Positions 53,530-64,000 of a stretch of DNA of 64,000 nucleotides are shown in pieces. Made by a program: the position numbers and the translations under genes. The notes below the pieces were generated by a model that worked only from the letters and a program-made list of their open reading frames with translations, was not told the DNA's origin and ran no database searches. Where the stretch lies: the NCBI GenBank assembly GCA_963576565.1, contig OY755038.1, forward strand, positions 176,940,438-177,004,437, in the 5' to 3' direction. This DNA is from Aspidapion aeneum (taxonomy: Eukaryota > Arthropoda > Insecta > Coleoptera > Brentidae). Every line of letters starts with the position of its first letter. The stretch's first letter is position 1.

Positions 53530-55230
53530 TGCAACAAAACCTTGAAAATATACAATTTATTTAAGAATTCATCAACTACCGAAATCATCTAAATACTTTT
53601 CGTAAAGTCCAAAAAAGTAATTACTTTAAAAGTAAGTTGAAAGATGATCTCCGAAATAGTAAGCATGTGTGGGACAATATGAAAAAGGTAAAAATTGTTC
53701 ATCTAAAAGTACAATAAATTATTTTAAAGTAGAAAATAAAACAATTTGCGACAATAAAATAAAGAATTCAATTTTATTAAGTGGCAAAAGCAAAAATAAA
53801 TAATAGGCTTTATTACAAAATTAAAAAACAATAAATAACCCGGACACGACAATATAACAGCTGAAATTTTAAAACAACTTTTAATGTTTACAATTAAACC
53901 AATAACACATTCAATTAATCTTATCAATAAGACCAAAACAGTTTCAAATTTTAAAAAAAAATCTATTGTTAGATCTATCTTCCAATCTCTTTTCCAACCA
54001 ATTTCTTAAAAGTTTTAGAAATTGTAAGAAAAAGACAGCTGACCATATCCTTGAAAAAATTATTATATCTGACAGAGAATATGGTTTCCAAAAAGAAAAA
54101 CCTACAACTGATGTTTTGATATTACTAACGTCCGCAATATCAAACTTACTTGAAAGTGGCGAAAAATGTTTGTGTGCATTTCTCGATTTGACAAAGGCTT
54201 TCAAAACGGTTAGTCAATCCGACTTATTACAAAAAATTGAAGCCTCAGGGTTAAGGGAACCGATGTATAACGTACTCGAGAGTTATTTGTCGGATCGGGA
54301 ACAGATGACAAAAGTTAATGGTAGAATCAGTGAAGCAGAAAATATTAAATATGGTGTACCTCAGGGTTCCGTATTGGGCCCCATATCGTTTGTACTCTAT
54401 ACTATCGTTTGTACTCTGTACTAAATTATATATTTGAATTGGCACTGGAAGGTATGGTCTTCAACTTTGCCCAACATACGGATTTGATTTTTAAGGGGGA
54501 GACGTGGGGCGAGGTTAAACAAAGACCAGAGAATGACTGGACAAAAATTAAAAAATATCTTGACTCCAAGTTGCTTACTTTAAATTTTAACAAAACCAAA
54601 TTTGTACCCTTTACCTCTCTTAAAAGCAATTAATTTACCTGACCACAGCCATCTACCAATTAACATTAATAATGAAACCTTTAAAACAGATAAAGTATTA
54701 ACTATGAATTACCTGGTTAATTCTCACTTTCGATGGAATAAACGTACAAAATATGTTATTAAATTACTAAGGGTTTTATTATACAGGTTTCGAATGCTAA
54801 AAAACATAATATTTAATCAAAAATACCTTAAAATATTTTATCACGCGTTAGTAGAGTCTGGCAACAGCTATATCATCATTGCAAGGGGTGCTGCCTTGCA
54901 CGAACATATAAGACATCTAGGAGTAACCCAAAAACGATTCCTTAAAATAATTTAGACATAGAGATACTAAAAATTTAGACCTAAGGCAGCTTTATTTTCT
55001 ATACTCTGTTACATACTATAATAAATCATATAAACATACTCCTATTTCTCACGACCATAATACCAGATACAAGAAACTTAAAATCAGACCTCAGCTGGAA
55101 AAATATCTGTTAGTAAGTGCAACTTCCACGACTTGTCGCCAAGATTTTATAGCTTTCTCCCTTAAATTAAAATCAAAACGTGTAAAATCAAAAAAGAGAT
55201 TTAAATTTCTGCTTAAGGAATTTATTTAAA
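53530..55230 (+). pseudogene. LINE ORF2, reverse transcriptase and C-terminus (Jockey/CR1-like)
   Basis: Best stretch 53966-54424: EKIIISDREYGFQKEKPTTD, CLCAFLDLTKAFKTVSQSDL, LQKIEASGLREPMYNVLESY, VNGRISEAENIKYGVPQGSV, LGPISFVLY. These are RT motifs of non-LTR retrotransposons; FLDLTKAF holds the first catalytic Asp, but the D after KAF is K. The frame then shifts; the FADD box is changed to FAQHTDL (near 54465), so two of three catalytic positions are altered. Later parts read WTKIKKYLDSKLLTLNFNKT, HFRWNKRTKYVIKLL, and a C-terminal domain with TRYKKLKIRPQLE and FKFLLKEFI. 3' non-coding DNA continues to about 55650 and ends in AATAAACTAAAATTAAAC-like A-rich words. Confidence 0.8.
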
Positions 55231-55650
55231 ATACTAACAGAACCATATTTGCTAATTTAACTGAAATGAATATTCCCGAATAAATAACCATTATATAAAA
55301 AATTTAAAAAGGTCAAACAAATGAAAACAAAACTAATTCAATCTACGTGAAAAATGTCTTCTTTTGTTTTAAACTTTAATGCAAATTTAGGTATTTTCTC
55401 TTAGTTTCTAGTTAATTATGTAGTGTGTACTTGTTTTTTTAATATTTTTTAATTGTAGTTAGGTAGATATAGATTTGTATGATTTTCTTATGTTATATCA
55501 AGATTTGCTTGCAAAAGAGAAATCAAATACTTTCGGACAGCCTGTTGGCTTTGTAGGTTTCTTGTTTTTCTGCAATCAAGGGCTTTGATATTTGTTAAAC
55601 TCTACTGTTAATGCAAATAAACTAAAATTAAACTATTTATTATTATAATT
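55231..55650 (+). mobile_element. 3' non-coding part and tail of the LINE
   Basis: No reading frame. It ends in AT-rich, A-containing repeats (GCAAATAAACTAAAATTAAA...TTATTATTATAATT), as LINE tails do. The boundary is approximate. Confidence 0.5.
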
Positions 55651-57360
55651 AACATTAATACAGGGTGCAAAATTGACAGACTTTTCGTTCGATGTAATTA
55701 AAAATCATGCGGGAAATTAACATTTCGTACAATTCCCAAATCAAAACGCAAAATTTTCAAAATCGTATTTTAAACTCCTTATCCGCCCACTCGATTTTTT
55801 TCCTGGCTACAGCCCTGGCTGCTTGACTCTAAAAATATTAATAAGTACTTAAATTAAACTAAGCTTAAACAATGACTGGGTCGGGTCCTAGACATGCACT
55901 AGTAGAAAGTCTGGCCCGCCTCCTTCAAAATATTCACATTAATTTATAATTTTGATAACTAGTGGTCGTCCATATGAGGGTCCTCAGCGAATAGCTGAAT
56001 GTTGAATAAACGAGGGCTAACAAAGCTCACTAAATGGCTAGTCTGGAACAGAATTGATCTATGTAACATTTTTACTGTTTGGAGATATATAAGAAAATAT
56101 ATTTTGTTTCACTATCTGTTTGTATGTAGAATCAGTTTATTAAAGAACAGAAGCACTATGCACTTAGTTCTTCTTGACATAAGGTGTAACATGGAATCCA
56201 GAATACAAATATGGCTCTAAATTAATAATGTTCACAGTAAATTAAGAATTTCCCTTATGTACAAAATGTTGTTGAAGCACTTCGGTTCTACGCTGGCCAG
56301 ATCATGTATTTCTGAAGTTTTGTACTATTCCCTTCGATAACTGTATTACTCCACAGGCCTTAGATTTGTAAAAAGTTAAAATTTTAGACTAGTAGACAGA
56401 ACCGACCATTCGGTTGACTTACCCCACTTATTCTTCTTTCTTGATCCTGAAGGTACCTCCTTGCAGCGGTGGGCGACACCTTTTCACTCAAAGTTTTTAG
56501 TCTAAGGGGTTTAGAGTTTATAGAAATAAAATTGATTAACACAGTTTTAATTATTATTAACGGCGCAGGTAAATAAGAGTTTATTTCGAGGTTTATTCTA
56601 ATAGCGTGTTTGAGATACTAAAGCAAAGAAGATATATTAACACTAAAGTCCGTTTAAAATGTGTCTGGGCACAATGTCTATTTTTTGCAGCAAAAAATAT
56701 CATCCCAATTCAAAAAACGCGATAAGTAAATATAAAAGCAAAGTAGACAAAATAAAAATAAGTTTCAATTTTCTTATAAACCAGAGTATAGATAATAAAT
56801 ACCTAAAAACAACAAAAATAAAACTAACGCTACACCTTTTGGTATTTAAAATAGGAAAATCCCTTTCATGTGGTATTTTCGGCATCCACCCACGCATTAA
56901 ACAACAGGTATTTTAAGTTTTTTTAAATAAAAGCTAGCCGTTATATTAAAGTTTTTGTTTTTGCTCCTTTGGCAAATAATGGCATTATTTAATAAAAAAA
57001 GATACACGCCAATTGGTATCCAGGAGTATACGAGCACAGTGTAATCTGTGGTATACGAAGTTTTTCAAATATAAAAATCTATGTCGGTACCCTTAGAAGG
57101 AACTTCGTGATCTAGTGACCTTAACTTAAACAAGACACCATACACCTAAAGTTAGTTTTTATTTTTTTGAACTTGTAAGTAAATGTTAGGAGAATGGTCA
57201 CTAACAGCCGGACCTCCAATGGGAATTTAATCTAACAAGGTTTAGAAAAAATAAATGGAGCATAAGGGTTCAAGGGTTCGAAACCATAAACATACAGTTT
57301 CAACGCATACTCGTATTTACATGCAATTTTCAGATTTTTATAACTCGATTTTTCAGCGAC
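55651..57360. other. No recognised feature
   Basis: 55659 TACAGGGTGCAAAATTG looks like one end of a TACAGGG-type MITE without a partner. A frame at 56659-56916 (85 codons) matches nothing I recognise. Confidence 0.35.
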
Positions 57361-57370
57361 ACCACACCAC

Positions 57371-57790
57371 TATACAGGATGTTTCAGACCACCCGCACAG
57401 GCCGATTATTTTAAAAGGGATCATTATTTTTAAACATTTTTAAATACTATCAAGGTAGTAAGATGTGCTCTTTCTGATGATGTAGGTTTTAAGGTCCTAG
57501 CCTTACAGGAAGTGTCAAAATTCCTCTCGACGTTGATTTTTTTTTAATGGAACATGCTATTTCTGATTACGGATTTCAATTCTACGCGGAAAAATTAAAA
57601 CGTTTCCTTCGAAAACTTTTTCCAAAAAACCAAGACAAAAACGGAAGTAACCAAAGTCTAAATTAAATGACACAAGACAGGCAAAAACAACATTTTCAAT
57701 GGAAATGTGTCATTTAGTGTCAAAAAACTGGCTATTATTATAACTAAAAAAAAAAATTGGCCTCCCGCCTTGCTTTTGGAATATGAGTAA
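57371..57790. mobile_element. MITE fragment with TATACAGGATGT end
   Basis: CTATACAGGATGTTTCAGAC followed by CACCCGCACAGGCC, resembling the start of the TACAGGG-type elements at 24021 and 45417. No matching right end was seen before the R1 fragment. Confidence 0.4.
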
Positions 57791-57794
57791 TGAA

Positions 57795-57848
57795 TGGCTA
57801 ATGGGCTAGTAAGGTACCAGAAGCGTATCAGATGAATTTATTTTATAT
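57795..57848 (+). mobile_element. R1 dispersed repeat, 3' end
   Basis: GGCTAATGGGCTAGTAAGGT ACCAGAAG, CGTATCAGATGAATTTATTT. Diverged R1 3' terminus immediately left of the ankyrin exon. Confidence 0.5.
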
Positions 57849-57878
57849 GTAGAGTTTTTTGTTTTCGGGAAACACTAA

Positions 57879-58053
57879 GATGGTATGGCTAGATGTCGCT
57901 CATCCTGTCAACGTCAGAGACAATTGCGGGTTCATTCCTCTACACGAGGCAGCCATTTATTGCCATCACGAAATTGTCGTGCTCCTGCTGGACCACAAAG
58001 CTGCTATTAATGACAAGGGTGGAGTGGGGTGTGACAGTAAAAGTTTAATTTAA
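57879..58053 (+). pseudogene. Ankyrin-repeat exon resembling TONSL (Tonsoku-like)
   Basis: The frame reads [54 protein letters not shown] before TAA. It is one ankyrin repeat with flanks. The combination [10 protein letters not shown](W)-PLHEA-..GH.EIV..LLDHGAAINDxGGxGC is close to what I recall of TONSL, the replication-repair scaffold whose ankyrin repeats bind histone H4. The usual W is F, GH is CH, and HG is HK, which suggests decay. GTGTGACAGTAAAAG at the end could be an old splice donor (GT at 58034), so this may be a real or former exon of about 150 bp. No other exon of the gene was found in this window. Confidence 0.6.
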
Positions 58054-58066
58054 AATTACCTCAATT

Positions 58067-58108
58067 TTAACCTTCCTAGCCCGCGTAGCAATGGGTAGAG
58101 AAGGTACT
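58067..58108 (+). mobile_element. R1 dispersed repeat, 5' end
   Basis: AACCTTCCTAGCCCGCGTAG then CAATGGGTAGAGAAGGTAC: the self-pairing R1 5' end, directly right of the ankyrin exon. Confidence 0.7.
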
Positions 58109-58254
58109 TTTAATTATAATACTCACATTAATTGACTTTTTAACTACAAAATTAAAAACATTTTGCAATTTTGTTGGTCTTGTACCACTAACTAAAAACT
58201 ATATTTACGCTTTTAAATCACCAAAAATATAGTGTTTTCATTCATGCATTTATA

Positions 58255-58690
58255 TTTCGGTTTGGTTGGCCTATGCGTCAAAGGCCATCTAGCCACAGTC
58301 TGCAACTTAATGCTCTAATTTCTGATTTGGACGATCACAACACACTCACATTCATACACATACAGACCCCCATGGTAGGCAATTTTCTTTTCTCATGTAG
58401 GATTTAATTTTGCCTGATGCTCTTTGTCGAACATAGGAGTCTTTATCGTGCTAGCGCCATCTACGCTCTTAACACGGGACCACCGGCTTATCGTGACTTC
58501 CGAACCACGGTCTTCTATTCATTAACTTTGCCTACTTCGTTGATGCCCAAACTTCGCCCAAGACAGGCTTTACCCCTACTTCCGCTAAATCTGCATTCAC
58601 AAACGGAGAGTAGGTTCGAGTTTGTTGTGGCAGGCATGGGATTCGAACCACACACCCTCTGATCGCCCACTAAACCAATATATAGTGTTT
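58255..58690 (-). mobile_element. tRNA-derived SINE
   Basis: Read on the minus strand, the head has an RNA polymerase III A-box TGGTTTAGTGG (about 58677) and a perfect B-box GGTTCGAATCC (about 58640) at tRNA-like spacing, but no complete acceptor stem. A non-tRNA body follows, including CGTAGATGGCGCTAGCACG and a GT-rich GTCTGTATGTGTATGAATG stretch, to about 58255. This is the structure of a tRNA-derived SINE. The 3' tail and target duplication were not fixed. Confidence 0.6.
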
Positions 58691-58823
58691 TAAATTTTTG
58701 ATTATATTTTAAATGTAGGGTTATGGGAATTTTATGAAGCCTACTTTTCTAAAAGCCAAATTATCCGGGTGAGTTCACAATGCTTAGGCAAGACTAGCGA
58801 TTAGGGCGATTGGTGCCTCTTCT

Positions 58824-58967
58824 TATACCCTGTTTCCACCAATGCATGCCCACCCCGATTCATAAAACGCATCACGTGATGGGCCATGGATTTGCACCGG
58901 TTTTAAATGCAGCGTCACCTGATGCGTTTTTTGAATCGGGGTGGGTAAGCATTGGAAACAGGGTATA
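58824..58967. mobile_element. MITE with TATACCCTGTTTCC termini, 144 bp
   Basis: Left TATACCCTGTTTCCACCAAT and right ATTGGAAACAGGGTATA are inverted, extending through CACCCCGATTC and AAAACGCATCA. A third, left-type copy of the terminus follows at 58970-59017 and is cut off by the satellite. Confidence 0.75.
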
Positions 58968-59017
58968 AGATACCCTGTTTCCACCAATGCATGCCCACCC
59001 CGATTCAAAAAACGCAT

Positions 59018-59653
59018 ATTGTTGCTAAAGTGTATAGTTTGTAAAATATGAATTTTCAAAGTTTTGCCATTTCGTTCATATGGGATCTCATACCCTAAAA
59101 TTCCCTAAATCACGTCTTTCCGAATTCCCACTCACAGTGTGGCTTTTTGGCATCTCTATAGCCCCACTATATTGTAAGTCGGTGCTTTTGTTGCTAAAGT
59201 GTATAGTTTGTAAAATATGAATTTTCAAAGTTTTGCCATTTCGTTCATATGGGATCTCATACCCTAAAATTCGCTAAATGACGTTTTTTCGAATCCCCAC
59301 TCACAGTGTGGCTCTTTGGCATCTCTATAACCCCACTATATTGTAAGTCGGTGCTTTTGTTGCTAAAGTGTATAGTTTGTAAAATATGAATTTTCAAAAT
59401 TTTGCGATTTCGTTCATATGGGATCTCATACCCTAAAATTCGCTAAATGACTTTTTTCCGAATCCCCACTCATAGTGTGGCTCTTTGGCATCTCTATAGC
59501 CCCACTATATTGTAAGTCGGTGCTTTTGTTGCTAAAGTGTATAGTTTGTAAAATATGAATTTTCAAAGTTTTCCCATTTCGTTCATAAGGGATCTCATAT
59601 CCTAAAATTCGGTAAATGACGTTCTTCCGAATCTCCACTCACAGTGTGGCAAA
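59018..59653. repeat. 169-bp satellite, 3.8 units
   Basis: GTTGCTAAAGTGTATAG begins units at 59021, 59190, 59359 and 59528, a constant 169-bp period. Units include GGGATCTCATACCCTAAAAT and CCACTCACAGTGTGGC (itself a short hairpin). It starts inside the truncated MITE terminus. Confidence 0.9.
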
Positions 59654-62600
59654 AAAGGAGTCTCTAAGCTACAATATAATCCTAATATGAACCACCAACC
59701 CCCCTTGATAGTCTAGCATAATAGGCCAAAACACGCGATTTGAGGTATAAACTAAAAAAAAATCACAAAATATTGAAGATAATTTTGTTTCACCAAAAAC
59801 TTTTATTAAATCAAAAACGGAGTCTTTAAGCTACAATTTAATCCTAATATAAACCAACAACCCCTGATAGTCTAGCAGATAAGCCAAAACACGCAATTTA
59901 AAGTATAAAAGAAAAAAAATCACAAAATATTGAGACAATTTTGTTTCACTAAAAACTTTTAATAAATCAAAAAAGGAGTGTCTAAGCTACAATATAATCC
60001 TAATATGAACCACCAACCCCCCTTGATAGTCTAGCAGAATAGGCCAAAACACGCGATTTGAGGTATAAACTAATAAAAAATCACAAAATATTGAAGACAA
60101 TTTAGTTTCACCAAAAACTTTTATCAAATCAAAAAAGGAGTCTTTGGGCTACAATTTAATCCTAAGACGATCCCTCAACCCCCTTTCATAGTCTAGCAAA
60201 ATACGTAGCAACTAATCTAAAACACGCGATTAATTATTGAGGGAAAAAAATCACAAAATATTGAAGACAATTTTGTTTCACCAAAAACTTTTATTAAGTC
60301 AAAAAAGGAGTCCCTAAGCTACAATCTAATATTAACCTGATCCCCCAAACTCCTTTGATAGTCCAGCAGAATAGGCCAAAACACGCGATTTGCGATATAA
60401 ACAAAAAAATCACGAAATATTGAAGACAATTTTGTTTCACCAAAAACTTTTATTATATCATAAAAGGAGTCTCTAGGCCACAATTTAATTCTAATATGAT
60501 CCCTCAACCCTCCTTGATAGTCTAGCAGAATAAGCCAAAACACGCGATTTAATGTATAAACGAAAAAAAAATTATAAAATATTGAAGACAATTTTGTTTC
60601 ACCAAAACCTTTAATCAAATCAAAAAGGAGTCTTTCGGCTACAATCTAATCCTAATATGATTCCTCAACCCCCCTTTATAGTCTAGCAGATTAAGCCAAA
60701 ACACGCAATTTGAGGTATAAACGAAAAAAAAACACAAAATATTGAATACAATTTTGTTTCACCAAAAACTTTTATTAAATCAAAAAAAGAGTCTCTAGGC
60801 TACAATCCAATCTTAATATGAACCACTAACCCCCCTTGATAGTCTAGCAGAATAAGCAAAAACTCGCAATTTGAGGTATAAACGAAAAAAAATCACAAAA
60901 TATTGAAGACAATTTTGTTTCACCAAAACTTTTAATCAAATCAAAAAAGGAGTCTTTCGGCTACAATCTAATCCTAATATGATCCCTCAACCCCCCTTAA
61001 AAGTCTAGCAGAATAGGCAAAAACTCGCAATTTGAGGTATAAACGAAAAAAAATCACAAAATATTGAAGACAATTTTGTTTCACCAAAACCTTTAATCAA
61101 ATCAAAAAAGGAGTCTTTCGGCTACAATCTAATCCTAATATGATCTTTCAACCCCCCTTAATAGTCTAGCAGAATAAGCCAAAATACGCAATTTGAGGTA
61201 AACGAAAAAAAATCACAAAATATTGAAGACAATTTTGTTTCACCAAAACCTTTATTCAAATCAAAAGAGGAGTCTCTAGGCTACAATATAATCCTAATAT
61301 GATCCCTTAACATCCCTTAATAGTCTAGCAGAATAAGCCAAAACACTCAATTTAAGGTATAAACGAAAAAAAATCACAAATTATTGAAGTCAATTTTCTT
61401 TCACCAAAAACTTTTATCAAATCAAAAGAGGAGTCTCTAGGCTACAATCTAAACCTAATATGAACCCTCAACCCCCCTTGATAGTCTAGCAGAATAAGCC
61501 AAAACACGCAATTTGAGGTTTAAAAGAAAAAAAATCACAAAAATTGAAGACAATTTGGTTTCACCAAAAACTTTTATCAAATCAAAAAAGGAATCTCTAG
61601 GCTATAATTTAATACTAATATGATATCTGAACCCCCCTTGATAGTCTAGCAGAATAAGCCAAAACACGCAATTTGAGGTATAAACGAAAAAAAATCACAA
61701 AATATTAAAGACAATTTTGTTTCACCAAAACCTTTTATTAAATCAAAAAAGGAGTATCTAGGCTACAATCTAATCCTAATATAATCCCTCAACCCCCCTT
61801 AATAGTCTAGCAGACTAAGCCAAAACACGCAATTTGAGGTATAAATGAAAAAAAAACACAAAATATTGAAGACAATTTTGTTTCACCAAAAACTTTTATT
61901 AAATCAAAAAAAGAGTCTCTAAGCTACAATATAATCCTAATATGAACCACCAACCCCCTTGATAGTCTAGCAGAATAAGCCAAAACACGCAATTTAAGGT
62001 ATAAACGAAAAAAAATCACAAATTATTGAAGACAATTTTGTTTCACCAAAACCTTTTATCAAATCAAAAAAGGAGTATCTAGGCTACTATCTAATCCTAA
62101 TATGAACCACTAACCTCCCTTGATAGTCTAGCAGAATAAGCAAAAACTCGCAATTTGAGGTATAAACGATAAAAAAGGAGTCTTTCGGCTACAATTTAAT
62201 CCCCTTTTCATAGTCTAGCAAAATACGTAGCAACTAAACGAAAAGACGCGATTTAGTATTGAGGGAAAAAATCAAAAAATATTGAAGACAATTTTGTTTC
62301 ACCAAAACCTTTAATTAAATCAAAAAAGGAGTCTCTAAGCTACAATATAATCCTAATATAAATCACCAACCCTCCTTAATAGTCTAGCAGAATGGGCCAA
62401 AACACGCGATTTGAGGTATAAAATAAAAAAAATCACAAAATATTGAAGACAATTTTGTTAACAACAAAAACTTTTATCAAATCAAAAAAGGAGTCTTTAG
62501 GCTACAACTTAATCCTAATATGATCCTCCAACCCCCCTTGATAGTCTAGCAGAATAAGCAAAAACTCGCAATTTGAGGTATAAACGAAAAAAAATCACAA

Positions 62601-64000
62601 AATATTGAATACAATTTTGTTTCACCAAAAAGTTTTATCAAATCAAAAGAGGAGTCTCTAGGCTACAATCTAATCTTAACATGAACCACTAAGCCTCCTT
62701 GATAGTCTAGCAGAGTAAGCAAAAACTCGCAATTTGAGGTATAAACGAAAAAAAATCACAAAATATTGAAGACAATTTTGTTTCACCAAAACCTTTAATC
62801 AAATCAAAAAGGAGTCTTTCTGCTACAATCTGATCCTAATATGATCCCTCAACCCTCTTGATAGTCTAGCAGAATAAGCCAAAACACGCAATTTAAGGTA
62901 TAAACGAAAAAAAATCACAAATTATTGAAGACAATTTTGTTTCACCAAAACCTTTAATCAAATCAAAAGAGGAGTCTCTAGGCTACAATATAATCCTAAT
63001 ATGATCCCTCGACATCCCTTAATAGTCTAGCAGAATAAGCCAAAACACTCAATTTAAGGTATAAACGAAAGAAAATCACAAATTCTTGAAGACAATTTTG
63101 TTTTACCAAAAACTTTTATCAAATCAAAAGAGGAGTCTCTAGGCTACAATATAATCCTAATATGATCCCTCAACATCCCTTGATAGTCTATCAGAATAAG
63201 CCAAAACACGCAATTTAAGGTATAAACGAAAAAAAATCACAAATTATTGAAGACAATTTTGTTTCACCAAAACCTTTTATCAAATCAAAAAAGGAGTATC
63301 TAGGCTACAATCTAATCCTAATAAGAACCATTAACTTCCCTTGATAGTCTAGCCGAATAAGCAAAAACTCGCAATTTGAGGTATAAACGATAAAAAAGGA
63401 GTCTTTCGGCTACAATTTAATCCTAATATGATCCCCCATCCCCTTTTCATAGTCTAGCAAAATACGTAGCAACTAAACTAAAACACGCGATTAATTATTA
63501 AGGGAAAAAAATCACAAAATATTGAAGACAATTTTGTTTTACCAAAAACTTTTATTAAATCAAAAAAAAATTCTCTAAGCTACAATATAATCCTAATATG
63601 AACCACCAACCCCCCTTGATAGTCTAGCAGAATAAGCCAAAACACTCAATTTAAGGTATAAGCGAAAAAAAATCACAAATTATTAAAACCTTTTGTCAAA
63701 TCAAAAAAGGAGTATCTAGGCTACAATCTTATCCTAATATGAACGACTAACCCCCCTTGATAGTCTAGCAGAATAAGCAAAAACTCGCAGTTTTAGGTAT
63801 AAACGAAAAAAAATCACAAAATATTGAAGACAATTTTGTTTCACCAAAACCTTTAATCAAATCAAAAAGGACTCTTTTGGCTACAATCTAATCCTAATAT
63901 GATCCCTCAACCCCCCTTAATAGTCTAGCAGAATAAGCCAAAACACGCAATTTGAGGTATAAACGAAAAAAAATCACAAAATATAGAAGACAATTTTGTT
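59654..64000. repeat. ~155-160-bp satellite, runs off the window
   Basis: About 27 units carrying GGAGTCTCTAGGCTACAAT, GATAGTCTAGCAGAATAAGC, CAAAACACGCAATTTGAGG and GAAGACAATTTTGTTTCACC. Variant units with ATACGTAGCAACTAA occur at 60199, 62223 and 63460. Long direct units with variable length, no spacer-repeat alternation and no palindromic repeat rule out a CRISPR array. Open frames across it are chance. Confidence 0.95.

Noticed and set aside
59654..64000. CRISPR-like appearance of a regular array
   Set aside because: Units are whole-length satellite copies of ~155-160 bp with variation throughout. There are no constant short repeats and no unique spacers, and the setting is eukaryotic.

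Overview
The window looks like nuclear DNA of an arthropod, most likely an insect. It is AT-rich, holds no intact gene, and is built almost wholly of degraded or non-autonomous transposable elements and satellites. The recognisable remnants are a THAP9/P-element-like transposase, Ty3/Gypsy, RTE-type and Jockey/CR1-type retroelements, a hAT exon of ZMYM1-like type, a Harbinger-type MADF protein and a tRNA-derived SINE. Tandem DNA built on TTAGG-like words fits an arthropod. The species cannot be named from the sequence alone.

Layout. 1-3.0 kb: P-element-like transposase pseudogene on the minus strand, with a 55-bp palindrome inserted in it. 3.7-5.4 kb: two Gypsy pol remnants in opposite orientations. 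5.6-8 kb: a fragment of a dispersed repeat (called R1 here), RTE-type LINE fragments and a small hAT MITE. 8-11.5 kb: little that is recognisable. 11.56-12.1 kb: a telomere-like 10-bp array. 12.65-13.08 kb and 18.2-22.84 kb: a small and a giant foldback-like element sharing GC-rich termini. 13.9-17.75 kb: a module array and a duplicated ~0.75-kb block. 24.0-29.25 kb: a MITE and a ~4.6-kb inverted-repeat element, followed by a ~147-bp satellite. 30-34.7 kb: a transposon with TACAGGGT ends holding another foldback-like element, then a satellite with a 578-bp higher-order period, then a MITE.

35-36.9 kb: a Harbinger-type element carrying a MADF-domain reading frame, and a second 55-bp palindrome. 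37-41.4 kb: R1 copies, MITEs, a LINE endonuclease remnant and a hAT MITE. 41.8-43.9 kb: an element with terminal inverted repeats and a target duplication that carries ~780 bp of (GGTTC)n between two hairpins. 44.8-49.2 kb: MITEs, a hammerhead-ribozyme-like motif, and an R1 copy interrupted by a 1.1-kb hAT element that kept one TTF-type zinc-finger exon. 51.4-55.65 kb: one degraded non-LTR retrotransposon. 57.8-58.1 kb: an ankyrin exon resembling TONSL between two R1 ends. 58.25-59.0 kb: a SINE and a MITE. 59.0-64.0 kb: two satellites, the second running off the window.

No set of genes here works as a pathway. The biology is that of transposons and tandem repeats nesting in and amplifying each other. 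The least familiar observations are: the two 55-bp palindromic insertions with perfect 10-bp target duplications; a class of foldback elements ending in inverted minisatellite words and sharing an internal block; and telomere-like arrays sitting inside related transposons.
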